The notes: generated by a model from the sequence alone, not told the origin. Shown: positions 44,108 to 53,813, counted from the stretch's first letter. The stretch is DNA of 64,000 bases from Acidobacteriota bacterium (GCA_023436715.1 JAEZIJ010000248.1:3358-67357), one strand, 5' to 3'. A program made the numbers and translations.

Positions 44108-46273
44108 TTGACTAACCTGTCCCGCAGGGGATTTCTTACTTCCGCCGCCGGCTTCGCTTTTGCCGGCGGTTCGGCCGCCGAACAGCCGGAGTGGTTTGAC
44201 CGCCCGATGCGGTGGGGCCAACTGACGCTGGTGGAGAACGACCCGGGCCGCTACGACCCGAATTTCTGGCTCGACTACTTCCGACGTACGCATTGCGATG
44301 CAACCTGCCTGAGCGCGGGCGGCTGCGTCGCGTACTATCCCACGAAGGTTCCGCTGCACTACAGAACACCGTGGATGAAAAATACGGACCCGTTCGGCGA
44401 GCTCGTCGCCGGCTGCCGCAAGCTCGACATGGTGGTAGTGGCGCGGACGGATCCCCACGCCGCGCACCAGGACGTTTACGATGCGCACCCCGACTGGATC
44501 GCGGTGGATGCGCAGGGCAAGAAGCGCCGCCATTGGGCGAGTCCCGACCTCTGGGTGACCTGCGCGCTCGGGCCGTATAACTTCGAGTTCATGACCGAGG
44601 TCACGCGCGAGATTGTCTCGCGCTATCGCGTGGACGGCATCTTCTCGAACCGCTGGGCAGGCAGCGGCATGTGCTATTGCGAGCACTGCCGGAAGAACTT
44701 CCGCGCGGCTTACGGAATGGACCTGCCGCGCACGAACGACCCGCGCGACCCGGGGCGGCGCAATTACCTGCTCTGGCACCAGGAGCGGTTGTTCGAACTC
44801 TGGCGTCTCTGGGATTCCGAGATTCGCAAGATCAACCCGGCGGCCCGGTACATCGCCAACGCCGGCGGCGGCGCGCTGAGCGACCTCGATATGAAGACCA
44901 TCGGCGAGCTGGCGCCAACGCTGTTCGCGGATCGTCAGGCGCGCCGCGGCCTCATGCCGCCCTGGGCGAACGGAAGAAACGGAAAGGAGTATCGCGCCAC
45001 GCTGGGAAAGAAAGCCATCGCAGGCATCTTCAGCGTGGGAGTGGAGGAGCCCTATCGCTGGAAGGATTCGGTGCAACACGGCGACGAGATCCGCGTCTGG
45101 GTCGCCGAGGGCATCGCCAACGACCTGCGCCCGTGGTTCACCAAGTTTTCGGGCCACATTTACGACCGGCGCTGGTTGAAGCCCGTCGAGGACATCTACA
45201 ACTGGCACTATCGCAACGAGCGCTACCTGCGGAACGAAGCCCCGCTCGCGCGCGTCGCGATGGTTTATTCGCAGCAGACCGCCATGTTCTACGGCGGCCC
45301 CCGCGCCGGACAGAAGGTGGAGGACCACACGCTCGGCATGTATCACGCGCTCATCGAAGCGCGAGTGCCATTCGAGATGGTACACGACCGCCTGCTCGAT
45401 GCGGCGCACATTGATCAGTTCAAGCTGCTGATCCTGCCGAATATCGCCGCACTATCCGATACGCAGTGCGCGCAGCTTCGCGAATACGTCGCGCGCGGCG
45501 GAAGCATTCTCGCTACTCACGAGACTTCGCTTTACGACGAGTGGGGCGCGCGCCGCGCCGACTTCGGCCTTTCGGATCTGTTCGGCGCATCGTTCAACGG
45601 AAAGGTGGAAGGCCCGGTTCAGAATTCGTATCTGAACATCGAGAAGGACCCGGATACCGGCAAGTTCCACCCGGTCCTGGCTGGGCTCGAAGATGCCGGC
45701 CGCATCATCGCCGGCGTGTGGCAAGTGGATGCGGCGCCGCGCGGCAAGTCTGTTAACCCGCCGCTGACACTCATTCCCTCCTATCCGGACCTGCCGATGG
45801 AAGCGGCCTATCCGCGAGTCCCCAAGACCAATATCCCCGGAGTCTATCTCCGCGAAACCGGAAAGAGCCGGATCGTGTACTTCCCCTGGGACATCGACCG
45901 CGTTTTCTGGGATGTGATGGCCCCCGACCACGGCACGCTGCTCGCCAATGCCGTCGCGTGGGCGGCTAATGAGGAACGGCCCGCGACCGTCACCGGGCCA
46001 GGCGTCCTCGACGTCACCGTGTGGCGCCAGAAAGAATCGATGACCGTTCACATCGTGAACCTCACAAATGCGATGATGATGAAGGGGCCATTTCGCGAGA
46101 TAAATCCGGTCGGCGAGCAGCGGGTGCGCGTGCATCTGCCTGGGGGCCGCCGGCCACGGCGAATCCAGTTACTGGTGAGCGGCATCGTTCCGCGGGTCGA
46201 ACAGTCAGAGGGGTATCTCACCGTTGCTGTGCCTTCGATTTCCGTGCACGAGGTGGTCGCGATCGACCTCTGA
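44108..46273 (+). CDS. Tat-exported hypothetical glycoside hydrolase (GHL6-like) with beta-galactosidase-type C-terminal domains
   Basis: 721 aa from TTG 44108, preceded by AAGGAG. The N-terminus has a twin-arginine signal (SRRGFLTSAAG). The catalytic-like TIM barrel contains HPDWIAVDAQGKK, DGIFSNRW and CYCEHCRKNF, resembling hypothetical glycosyl hydrolase 6. From about 400 on (MVYSQQTAMFY, LILPNIAALSD, REYVARGGSILAT) it resembles the beta-galactosidase trimerisation domain, followed by a small beta domain. Substrate unknown. Confidence 0.75.
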   Translation: MTNLSRRGFLTSAAGFAFAGGSAAEQPEWFDRPMRWGQLTLVENDPGRYDPNFWLDYFRRTHCDATCLSAGGCVAYYPTKVPLHYRTPWMKNTDPFGELVAGCRKLDMVVVARTDPHAAHQDVYDAHPDWIAVDAQGKKRRHWASPDLWVTCALGPYNFEFMTEVTREIVSRYRVDGIFSNRWAGSGMCYCEHCRKNFRAAYGMDLPRTNDPRDPGRRNYLLWHQERLFELWRLWDSEIRKINPAARYIANAGGGALSDLDMKTIGELAPTLFADRQARRGLMPPWANGRNGKEYRATLGKKAIAGIFSVGVEEPYRWKDSVQHGDEIRVWVAEGIANDLRPWFTKFSGHIYDRRWLKPVEDIYNWHYRNERYLRNEAPLARVAMVYSQQTAMFYGGPRAGQKVEDHTLGMYHALIEARVPFEMVHDRLLDAAHIDQFKLLILPNIAALSDTQCAQLREYVARGGSILATHETSLYDEWGARRADFGLSDLFGASFNGKVEGPVQNSYLNIEKDPDTGKFHPVLAGLEDAGRIIAGVWQVDAAPRGKSVNPPLTLIPSYPDLPMEAAYPRVPKTNIPGVYLRETGKSRIVYFPWDIDRVFWDVMAPDHGTLLANAVAWAANEERPATVTGPGVLDVTVWRQKESMTVHIVNLTNAMMMKGPFREINPVGEQRVRVHLPGGRRPRRIQLLVSGIVPRVEQSEGYLTVAVPSISVHEVVAIDL

Positions 46274-46353
46274 TCCGGTTTCTCTCCCACCCCCGCGTGA
46301 ATGGGCCATAACCTGCCTGCGAAACTGCAGGTAGTTCTGCGACGTACACCCAT

Positions 46354-47190
46354 ATGCGCATAGCCTGGCTGCTGGCGTTCTGCTCCGCAGTCTCGTTTGC
46401 ACAGGACGCACGGGAGATCGTTTCGCGATCTGTCGTACAGACTCAGAACAATTCGGATTCCGCTCGCAACTACACGTACGTTGAGCGGACGGAAATCCGC
46501 GACCTGGACGGCTCCGGCAACGGCGATGCCCTTCGCTCGCGCACGTTCGATGTGACCATTCTGGACGGCACGCCTTACCGCCGGCTCGTCGCTCGTAACG
46601 ATAAGCCGTTGCCTCCGCCCGAGGACAAGAAGGAAGAACAAAAGTTCGCGGAAAGCATGGCGCAGCGGCGGAGCGAAACGCCTGAGGAACGCGCAAGACG
46701 GCTCGCCGAGCGACAGAGGAAGCGGGCCGAGATGCGCGTGCCGCTTCAGGACATCCCAAAGGCGTTCGATCTGAGAATCGCCGGCGAAGAGAACGTAAAC
46801 GGGGAACAAACCTGGGTCATCGATGCGCTGCCCCGCGCCGGGTACCGCCCCACAACCGGTTTCACGCGCTTCTTCCCGAAAGTGAAAGGCCGTTTCTGGA
46901 TCTCCAAACGGGACTACGCCTGGGTCAAGGTTGACGCCGAAGCTCTGGATACGATTTCCTACGGGTTGTTCCTGGCGCGCGTCCAGAGAGGTTCGCGCCT
47001 GCATTTCGAGCAGGCCAGAGTTTACGGCGACGTCTGGATGCCGACCCGCCTCGAGGCCGCGGCCGCCGTTCGCCTGGCGCTATTCAAGTACATGCACACC
47101 GGCTATCAGGTGACGTACAAGGACTACCGCAAGTTCGAGGTGGAGTCCCATCTGATGGGCTTTCACGAACTACCGCAGCCGCAGCCCTGA
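46354..47190 (+). CDS. Exported hypothetical protein (LolA/LolB-like fold possible)
   Basis: 278 aa with a signal peptide (MRIAWLLAFCSAVSFAQ). A strongly charged stretch (RARRLAERQRKRAEMR) lies near 110-130. The second half (GRFWISKRDYAWVKVDAEAL, then EARVYGDVWMPTRLE-like text) looks like the beta-sheet of outer-membrane lipoprotein-sorting proteins. No close family is recognised. Confidence 0.6.
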   Translation: MRIAWLLAFCSAVSFAQDAREIVSRSVVQTQNNSDSARNYTYVERTEIRDLDGSGNGDALRSRTFDVTILDGTPYRRLVARNDKPLPPPEDKKEEQKFAESMAQRRSETPEERARRLAERQRKRAEMRVPLQDIPKAFDLRIAGEENVNGEQTWVIDALPRAGYRPTTGFTRFFPKVKGRFWISKRDYAWVKVDAEALDTISYGLFLARVQRGSRLHFEQARVYGDVWMPTRLEAAAAVRLALFKYMHTGYQVTYKDYRKFEVESHLMGFHELPQPQP

Positions 47191-47234
47191 GGGAACCTCT
47201 GGCGCAAGGGATACAATAAAGCCGGGAGGCGGTT

Positions 47235-47684
47235 GTGCTCTCTTCCAAGCTCATTCGCCTTGTTTCGACTCACCGCGAGGAACTTGCCGCTCGCGTGATA
47301 CGCCGCATCCGCCGTGAGGCGCGACTTCTCGAACTCGGAAAAATGCCCGAGGGAGAACTGCGCGACCGCGCGCTCGAGATCTTCGAGCACCTGGAGACAT
47401 GGCTCACGGCGAGACCCGGCGAACTTGCGGAATCCCATGAACGACTCGGCCGCCGGCTCTGCGAAGAAGGCGTGCCGCTCCATGAGGCGGTCCACGCGCT
47501 CCAGATCATCAAGGAGTGCATGATTCAATTCGTGCAGGACCAGAGGACCACGGGCAGCACCCTGGAAATCTATGCCGAAGAGGAGCTGGAGCACAGCTCC
47601 GGTCACGTGTTCGACCTGATGATCTACAACCTCGTTCGCGGCTACGAAAGCGCCATGTGGCGCCGGGTTGCGTCCGCTCCGTAG
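47235..47684 (+). CDS. RsbRD N-terminal-type helical sensor domain protein
   Basis: 149 aa, GTG start with GGGAGG at good spacing and a TACAAT box at 47212-47217. All-helical; HREELAARVIRRIRREA and LGRRLCEEGVPLHEAVHALQ resemble the globin-like N-terminal domain of stressosome RsbR/RsbRD proteins. No STAS domain follows. A stand-alone sensor or adaptor is possible. Confidence 0.6.
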   Translation: MLSSKLIRLVSTHREELAARVIRRIRREARLLELGKMPEGELRDRALEIFEHLETWLTARPGELAESHERLGRRLCEEGVPLHEAVHALQIIKECMIQFVQDQRTTGSTLEIYAEEELEHSSGHVFDLMIYNLVRGYESAMWRRVASAP

Positions 47685-47712
47685 ACCCCGCAAATCCCTG
47701 TACACTGGGGGA

Positions 47713-48633
47713 ATGCAGCGGAGAGACTTCCTGAAGGCAGCGGCAGTGGCGCCCGGGATCGCAGCCGCTTCCGGCACCCTACCCAAACGGCCCTATCGCG
47801 ACGGGGTTCAACTTTCGATTATCGGATTCGGCGGCATCGTCGTCATCGGCATGGAGCAGAAGGAGGCCGGCCGCATTGTCGCCGAGTCCGTCGATCGCGG
47901 CGTGAATTATTTCGACGTGGCGCCCTCCTACGGAGACGGCGAGGCGGAAACGAAGCTGGGCGAGGCTCTACGTCCGCACCGGTCCAGGGTCTTCCTGGCG
48001 TGCAAGACCACAAAGCGCGATGCCGAGGGTGCGCGCGCCGAGCTCGAGCGTTCCCTCCAGCGCCTGCATACAGACCATCTCGACCTTTACCAGTTTCACG
48101 CCGTCACCACGCCCAAGGACGTGGAGGAGATCTTCGGCCCGCGCGGCGCCGCCGAAACGTTCGCCAGAGCCCGCCAGCAGGGGAAGGTGCGTTATCTCGG
48201 GTGCTCGGCGCACTCGGAAGAGGCCGCCATTGCCATGCTCGACAGGCTCGCGCTCGATTCGATTTTGTTTCCGATCAATTTCGTCTGCTTCAGCCAGGCG
48301 AACTTCGGCCCGAAGGTGATCGCGCACGCCAGGGAGAAGGGTGCAGCGCGGCTCGCGCTCAAGTCGCTCGCCCACACCCCCTATGCGAGAGGCGCCGACC
48401 GCAGCCGGCATCCGAAGGCCTGGTACGAGCCGATTGAGGATCGCGAACTCGCCGCCAAGGCGCTGCGCTTCACTCTGTCGGAAGATATCACCGCCGCGAT
48501 TCCCCCGGGAGATGAAACCATCTACCGGATGGCGCTCGACCTCGCCGCGGGGTTCAAGCCGCTTACCGGGAAGGAGCGGGACGAACTGCTGGCAAGCGCC
48601 AAAGGAACCAAACCGCTTTTCCCGCTTAGCTGA
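47713..48633 (+). CDS. Aldo/keto reductase with Tat signal
   Basis: 306 aa. N-terminal MQRRDFLKAAAVAPG is a twin-arginine signal. The AKR barrel follows: IIGFGGIVV, the catalytic Asp/Tyr region VNYFDVAPSYGDGEAE with D and Y in place, the Lys in VFLACKTTKRD, LDLYQFHAVT with His, and GKVRYLGCSAHS. An unusual exported member; the cofactor and substrate are unknown. ATG at 47713 is 7 bases after TACACT (47701-47706). Confidence 0.87.
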   Translation: MQRRDFLKAAAVAPGIAAASGTLPKRPYRDGVQLSIIGFGGIVVIGMEQKEAGRIVAESVDRGVNYFDVAPSYGDGEAETKLGEALRPHRSRVFLACKTTKRDAEGARAELERSLQRLHTDHLDLYQFHAVTTPKDVEEIFGPRGAAETFARARQQGKVRYLGCSAHSEEAAIAMLDRLALDSILFPINFVCFSQANFGPKVIAHAREKGAARLALKSLAHTPYARGADRSRHPKAWYEPIEDRELAAKALRFTLSEDITAAIPPGDETIYRMALDLAAGFKPLTGKERDELLASAKGTKPLFPLS

Positions 48634-48636
48634 AAC

Positions 48637-49644
48637 ATGTTGTTCCTGATTGTCATTCTCACCCTGGCGTCCGCTCTCCGGGCCGCGGAGCCTCAACTGG
48701 TTTGGAAGGGCGAGGTGGAAGGCGCCGTGCTCCTGCGCGTGCAGAAGAAGCAGGTGGTAGCCGAAGCAGCGGATGGGCGCGTAATTGGCCGCCCCAGGTT
48801 CCGCTTTGCCCATCCGCTTCCCCAGCAGCGGCAGGAGGCGCGCGTTGAAGTGCTCGAAGGGCGCGGCAGCGTTCAGATTCTCGAGCAGCCGGGGGCCGGC
48901 AACAGCTACTCACTCGTCGCAAGGATCGAAGATCCTCAACCTGGCGCTGTGCAGTACTCGCTGGCGTTTTATTGGGACGCTCAAATCGACGCCTCAGCCG
49001 AATTGAAAGTGCTCACCGCCCGTCGCCGCGAATCCCTCACCTGGACCGGACGTGCAGAGGGCGATGTGGTCGTGAGTTGCCGGGGCGAATCGTGCGAGGC
49101 GGCGACATCGGGCGGCGTTCCCGTGCCTGGAGGCCGATGCCGCTTCACAAAACCGCTTCCAGGGCGGGAAACCTTCGTGGCGCTTGCCGCCAGAAGCGGG
49201 CGGGGCGACCTGCGGCTCATCGAGCAGCCGGCGGAGTCGAACCAGTACACAGCGCGTGTGCTCATTCGCGATCCGCACGCGGGCTCGAGCGATTACTCGT
49301 TCAAGCTGGCGTGGCTGCCCGCCAAGAACCAGCCGCTCGAAGTGCCGCCGCGAGCGGGCATGTACTGGTCGGGCCGGGTCCAGGGCGCCGTCCGCGTCAC
49401 CGTTCACGGCCGCATTGCGGCCACGAGCGCAATCGCAGGAGGGTCGGTCACCGGAGTAAGAGCGCAGTTCGAGCGCGGCCTGCCCCAACTTGAAACAGCG
49501 AACCTGACTTTAAGGAAACTGCGCGGCCGCGGCGATGTGAGGGTCGTCGAGTACCCGTCGAAAACGAACGGCTGGACTCTGGTGTTTGAAGCCGCCGATA
49601 GCGGGCCCGGCGCGGACGACTACGACGTCGAGCTTCGCTGGTAG
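48637..49644 (+). CDS. Exported protein with three ~91-aa beta repeats
   Basis: 335 aa with a signal peptide (MLFLIVILTLASALRAAE). The rest is three repeats: residues 23-113, 136-226 and 244-335. Each opens W-x-G-x-x-x-G (WKGEVEG, WTGRAEG, WSGRVQG), has an inner GRGxxxxxEQP-like core (GRGSVQILEQP, GRGDLRLIEQP, GRGDVRVVEYP), and ends Y-S/D-x-x-L/V-x-W. Repeat length is constant. Not recognised; likely a binding or scaffold protein in the periplasm. It follows the aldo/keto reductase by 3 bases. Confidence 0.75.
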   Translation: MLFLIVILTLASALRAAEPQLVWKGEVEGAVLLRVQKKQVVAEAADGRVIGRPRFRFAHPLPQQRQEARVEVLEGRGSVQILEQPGAGNSYSLVARIEDPQPGAVQYSLAFYWDAQIDASAELKVLTARRRESLTWTGRAEGDVVVSCRGESCEAATSGGVPVPGGRCRFTKPLPGRETFVALAARSGRGDLRLIEQPAESNQYTARVLIRDPHAGSSDYSFKLAWLPAKNQPLEVPPRAGMYWSGRVQGAVRVTVHGRIAATSAIAGGSVTGVRAQFERGLPQLETANLTLRKLRGRGDVRVVEYPSKTNGWTLVFEAADSGPGADDYDVELRW

Positions 49645-49678
49645 ACTTCGAAGGAAGCCGTCCTCAGCCGCCGGCCTT

Positions 49679-49745
49679 GTATCAGGGCACGGCTTTAGCC
49701 GTGCCGTAAGCCCTTGCCAAGCCACGGGCTTTAGCCCCTGCCGGC
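49679..49745 (-). repeat. Dispersed bipartite palindromic element (copy B)
   Basis: Minus-strand match to the element at 7697-7765: read on the minus strand, GCCGGCAGGGGCTAAAGCCC, a spacer, then GGCACGGCTAAAGCCGTGCC and CTGATAC. It lies in the 275-base gap 49645-49919 between two convergent genes, which holds no gene. Confidence 0.75.
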
Positions 49746-49860
49746 CGCTGACCCAGGGGCGAGGCTGCGCCTACCCGGTACGCTCAGATTCTCGCAGGCC
49801 GATCGACCACTTTCAAGCCTCGGGCAGCCTGAGCCAATCCGCAGAGAGATTTTCGAGAGA

Positions 49861-49890
49861 GGGCATGGCTGAAGCCATGCCCTGATACGG
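49861..49890 (+). repeat. Related palindrome (copy C, half element)
   Basis: GGCATGGCTGAAGCCATGCC followed by CTGATACGG, a compensated variant of the same stem (both arms changed together, CG to TA). It points opposite to copy B, so the two face each other across about 120 bases. The matching changes in both arms suggest the stem itself matters. Confidence 0.7.
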
Positions 49891-49919
49891 AGGCAGGTGC
49901 CCCTACAGGAACAAGCCTG

Positions 49920-51056
49920 CTACGCCTTCTTCCTGAACTGATAGACCGCCTCTCGAATCGGTGTGCCGACCACCTCGATGCGGCTGAGGTCGCGCGTGCC
50001 GGCACCGAGTTCCTCGGCGAGGCGAAGCGTGTTATCGGACTTCTCAAACGGCGCCGTGCCGCGGTCGGCCATCGGATCGAATCCCATCAACGCCATCGAG
50101 ACCGCATCGGTGCAGACGGGATTCAGCCCCGCCACCAGCAATCCCGGGCTGTTCGGGCTCACCCCGCGGATCCACGGACCTTCACCGCCCGCCATCGACT
50201 CGATCCCTTCGACGACGGACAGGTGGATTGGCCGCGCGGCAACCAGATCGGCCACCACGCGGGGAACGCGATACCCGTCATCCCGCGGCGATTTCGGGTC
50301 GATCTCCGTGTGCCCTGGGGGCTGCCACTTTCCGGAGTGGAATACGTTCCGTCCTCCTTGCGGAAACTCGGTCGGCTCGCTCTTACCCTTCGCCCCGTCG
50401 CCGTAGATCGTGCACGGCGTGATGCCGAAGCAGTTCTTCATCGCGAGCGTCACGCCGGTGGTGGCATGCTCTTTCATCTTGGCGATGGAAACGAACACGT
50501 CACAGTCTTCGTAGGAGTGGTTCAGGTCGTAGGACTTGAACATGAGGCCGCCGTTGGGCACGTTGAGGCGCGAGTACTTCTTTCCGCTGCCCAGCCAGTT
50601 TGTGTTCTCGAATTCCACGCGCGGCGCTGCGCTGAGGAACATCGAAGGCGACCAGTTCGCCTGAAGCATGACTTCTTCGAGCGGTTCGGCTGTGGCCCAG
50701 GGGCACTCGAGAATGCGGATACGGGTGGCCCCCGCCTTGCCCGCCAGGTGCGCAACCGCCGCGGTCACGCGCGGATGCGTCCAGTGTGCAAGTTCAGCGG
50801 GCCGGTAACCCATGCGGTAGTTCGGGCTTCCGGTAAGGTTGATTTTGATCCCGACGGTCTTGCCCTTCACCAGCTTTCCGAGGCCGCCGAGCTGATCGAA
50901 CATCCGTTCGAGTGTAGGGAGCAATTCGGCGCCATAGGTCTTGCACTTGGCTACCGACACAGGCGCGGCAGGCGCCGCGGCGCGGGCAGGCTGCTTTGCG
51001 ACCAGCGTTGCGCCCAGGCCGGCGAGAAGTTCCCTGCGGGTAATCTGACTCATCAT
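49920..51056 (-). CDS. Tat-exported DUF362 protein
   Basis: 378 aa, signal TRRELLAGLGATLVA. DUF362 features are the KTVGIKINLTGSP strand, AKMKEHATTGVTLAMKNCFG, and VVEGIESMAGGEGPW with DAVSMALMGFDP near the end. The family is of unknown function, often encoded beside secreted sugar enzymes. No ferredoxin domain is attached. Last gene of a three-gene minus-strand group; GGAGA precedes the start. Confidence 0.86.
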   Translation of the reverse strand: MMSQITRRELLAGLGATLVAKQPARAAAPAAPVSVAKCKTYGAELLPTLERMFDQLGGLGKLVKGKTVGIKINLTGSPNYRMGYRPAELAHWTHPRVTAAVAHLAGKAGATRIRILECPWATAEPLEEVMLQANWSPSMFLSAAPRVEFENTNWLGSGKKYSRLNVPNGGLMFKSYDLNHSYEDCDVFVSIAKMKEHATTGVTLAMKNCFGITPCTIYGDGAKGKSEPTEFPQGGRNVFHSGKWQPPGHTEIDPKSPRDDGYRVPRVVADLVAARPIHLSVVEGIESMAGGEGPWIRGVSPNSPGLLVAGLNPVCTDAVSMALMGFDPMADRGTAPFEKSDNTLRLAEELGAGTRDLSRIEVVGTPIREAVYQFRKKA

Positions 51057-51074
51057 GTGGTTTCTCCGTGCCCT

Positions 51075-52376
51075 CTAGCTCTCCAGTTCCACCGCGGCGT
51101 AGATGTTGAACGCCGGAAGATGCACTTCCACGCCCCCGTCCTCGGTCGGAAACAGCTGTAACGGGGAGGACGTGCCGTCCTCCAGTTTCCAGATGCGCGC
51201 CGCGCGAAAACGTCTCGTAAAAGCTACGGAGACCGGACTGCCGAACATGCGCATGGCGTAGTTGACGATTTGCAGCACCGATCTTTTTCCGTCCGGCGAG
51301 GCGGTGTAGTAGCAATTGAGCGTGCCGGTGTTGAAGAAACGGAGAAGATCGCTGCTGTGGCTCATGAGCAGTTGGACATCGGCGGCCACCAGGTAGGGGT
51401 CTTGCGTCTCTTCCTTCGCCACCGCAATGCGCCCTTTCCCCACTCGCCGCACCTCATTGCGCCGATAAACGTCGATCCCCAGCGGCGTGCCTTTTGGAGC
51501 CGGGAAGTTGGCGGGCACCATCAGCAGGCCACCCTCGGCCGCAAATGCCACCAGCTTCTTCGCAAGGGCGGCGTCCGGCGCCTGCTCGTCGGCGTAAACC
51601 ACCGCTTTCAGGCCGGCGAACGGAGTGGCCACCGCGCGCGATTTCTCGATGATCCGGTAGGGAAGGCTGCGCCGCGTAGTACAGTTCAGAATTTCGCCGG
51701 AGAAGAACTCGTTCGGCCCATCGAAATCCGATACCACCCCGAGCGCGCCCTGGGCTTTGTATGTGGCCCAATCCTTGTGCGTATCGAAGAACTTAAGCGC
51801 GGCCGCGATTGACTTCCAGCCGTCCATCGCCGTGCCGGCGCCCTTGGCGAGACCTTCGCGCAACTGCTTGTCGAGCGAAATCACCCACTTCGCCCCATGC
51901 GCCTGTGCGTCCGCCACGGCAAGCTGGTACACGGACGCGCGCAGGAAGTCCGATTTCGCCGGGGGGTCGATTGCAATCCAGACGTTCTTCTCACGCGCCC
52001 GCGCCCGCACGAGTTGAATCATCCAGCCGTTGGAATCGATCCACGCCGCGCCCGTCGGCCCGGCTTCCTCCCGCGACCGGCTCGGGATTCCGGGCCACAC
52101 TCCGTCCGTAATCGCCAGGACCGATTCCTGACCGCTCCAGGGAGCTTTGGCACGCTCCGCCCAGGCAATCGAGGACGACTTCTGCGCCTCGATGAATGTG
52201 ATGCCCGCCTGCTTGCCTTTTTCCACAACGGCCGGCGCCGGAGCGCCGTCACCCCCTTCCACTACAAGGCAATTAACCGGTGTGCCTTTCAGTAAATCCA
52301 GTAGTGAGGGATCGCGCCATTCGCCGGGCCAGCGCATCGGGACAAGAGTCGGACTTGCGTTCATCGAGGAGAGCAT
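51075..52376 (-). CDS. Hypothetical protein, glycosidase-like C-terminal beta domain
   Basis: 433 aa from ATG 52376; the frame is open to 52472 inside the upstream gene. The N-terminal half is alpha/beta (VPMRWPGEWRDPSLLDLL, ITDGVWPGIPSR). The second half (FAAEGGLLMVPANFPAP, YTASPDGKRSVLQIVNYAMR) resembles the glutamine-amidotransferase-like and beta domains of beta-galactosidase-type hydrolases. No signal peptide. Family not recognised. It is 18 bases upstream of the DUF362 gene. Confidence 0.6.
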   Translation of the reverse strand: MLSSMNASPTLVPMRWPGEWRDPSLLDLLKGTPVNCLVVEGGDGAPAPAVVEKGKQAGITFIEAQKSSSIAWAERAKAPWSGQESVLAITDGVWPGIPSRSREEAGPTGAAWIDSNGWMIQLVRARAREKNVWIAIDPPAKSDFLRASVYQLAVADAQAHGAKWVISLDKQLREGLAKGAGTAMDGWKSIAAALKFFDTHKDWATYKAQGALGVVSDFDGPNEFFSGEILNCTTRRSLPYRIIEKSRAVATPFAGLKAVVYADEQAPDAALAKKLVAFAAEGGLLMVPANFPAPKGTPLGIDVYRRNEVRRVGKGRIAVAKEETQDPYLVAADVQLLMSHSSDLLRFFNTGTLNCYYTASPDGKRSVLQIVNYAMRMFGSPVSVAFTRRFRAARIWKLEDGTSSPLQLFPTEDGGVEVHLPAFNIYAAVELES

Positions 52377-52420
52377 ATCAGATCCGGAGTTTTCAGCGTT
52401 TTTACAAGTGTTGCGTTTTG

Positions 52421-53500
52421 CTACGATTCCTGGCTGACAAGCTGAATCAATGCCTGTATGTAGCCGAAACAAAAGGCAAAAGCCTGCCGCCCGCCTTGGT
52501 CGCCTTCGATGCGCGGCACGTGGTCGGGCATGATCATGCCGTCGTAGCCTACTTCTTTGTAGACCCGCATGACCTGAATCATATTGACGTCACCGTCGTC
52601 CGGAAATGTTTCCTGGAAGTCCAGGAATTTGCCTCGAATGTTGCGAAAGTGTACGTTGAAGATCTTGCGGCGCCTGGCGAAGTACCGGATGACATCGGCG
52701 ATCTCGCGGTTGGGATCTTCGAGCATCTCGGTTACAGTACCCTGGCAGAAGTTCAGTCCGTGGTAATCGCTCTGGACGATGTCGATGAAGCGCTTCAGGC
52801 CGTCCACGCTGCCGAGGACCCGGTGCACGCCGCGGAAGCCTGTCGTGCGAGGCATGCCGGGGTCGTGCGGATGGCAGGCCATCTTGACCTTATACTCGTC
52901 CGCAACCGGGATGACGCGCTTAAGAAAGTAGGTGATGCGCTTCCACGCATCCTCTTCGCTGACGCGGCCGGCTTCGGTGAGCGGCGGATCCTGTTTGGCT
53001 TTGCCGTGAACGAACGTGCTGTACTGCGAACCGCCGCGTCCGCGGGTAGGCTCCGTGCGGACGACTCCCAGTATGCTCATGTTGTATTTCAGAGAGGGAA
53101 TGCCCGCTCGTGAGGCGTTGCGGATCATCTGACAGATGCCGTCGATCTCGCGGTCGCGCTCGGGGCTCTTCCCGAGCATGATGTTCGGGTTCTCCGACCG
53201 CGTGATGTAGGCCGAACTCATCGGAAGCGGCGCCATCTCCAGCCGTAGGCCGTGCGACTCCACCCGTTCGCGCAGCCGGGTCAAGCCCTCAACCGACCAG
53301 TTCTCGTCGAGCCGGGCGGAGGGCAGTGTGCTGCAAACATGGTTCACCCCCAAGGCGGCCATCACGCGGAGCACCTCGTCGGAAGTACTGTGCTGCGTGC
53401 CCGCTTTCATCAGCGCTTTGCGGGGCTGTGCCGCTCGGGAATTCCGCGGCGGAACAGCGGCGGCCGCCGCACCGGTCTGGAGGAATTGTCTGCGGTCCAT
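52421..53500 (-). CDS. UxuA-like (mannonate dehydratase-family) TIM-barrel protein with Tat signal
   Basis: 359 aa. [16 protein letters not shown] is a twin-arginine signal. The UxuA-like barrel shows [43 protein letters not shown] and [10 protein letters not shown], which carry the metal ligands of mannonate dehydratase. Mannonate dehydratases are cytoplasmic, so an exported member may act on another acid sugar. First gene of the minus-strand group. Confidence 0.82.
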   Translation of the reverse strand: MDRRQFLQTGAAAAAVPPRNSRAAQPRKALMKAGTQHSTSDEVLRVMAALGVNHVCSTLPSARLDENWSVEGLTRLRERVESHGLRLEMAPLPMSSAYITRSENPNIMLGKSPERDREIDGICQMIRNASRAGIPSLKYNMSILGVVRTEPTRGRGGSQYSTFVHGKAKQDPPLTEAGRVSEEDAWKRITYFLKRVIPVADEYKVKMACHPHDPGMPRTTGFRGVHRVLGSVDGLKRFIDIVQSDYHGLNFCQGTVTEMLEDPNREIADVIRYFARRRKIFNVHFRNIRGKFLDFQETFPDDGDVNMIQVMRVYKEVGYDGMIMPDHVPRIEGDQGGRQAFAFCFGYIQALIQLVSQES

Positions 53501-53600
53501 GAGTTCACGAGAATATCATGGGGAAGAAGATCGTGGAGCCGGCGCTTGCCTCTCCACGTTCCGCGATCTACGATCCACGATCCGGTTGTATGATACAGGC

Positions 53601-53813
53601 ATGATGCGATGGCTGGGGTTACCGGAAATAGTCTTCCTGTTCGCGCTGATCGTGCTGGCGGTCACGCTCACGCGTGCCCGGGAGCGGCGGCGCTCCTACG
53701 CGGACCCGCAAGCCCAGGCGTCCGGTGTCCGGTACTGCCGCCACTGCGGCAATTCATTGATGCAGCCGCCCGAGGCGCCCTTCTGTCCGTTCTGCGGCCG
53801 GCGAGTGGCCTGA
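53601..53813 (+). CDS. Small membrane protein with C-terminal zinc ribbon
   Basis: 70 aa. One membrane segment (LPEIVFLFALIVLAVTLT, about 7-24), a basic stretch, then CRHCGNS and CPFCGRR, a Cys4 zinc ribbon. The start is the first of two adjacent ATGs; TATGAT lies 8 bases upstream. Function unknown; it lies 61 bases before aceE. Confidence 0.7.
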   Translation: MMRWLGLPEIVFLFALIVLAVTLTRARERRRSYADPQAQASGVRYCRHCGNSLMQPPEAPFCPFCGRRVA

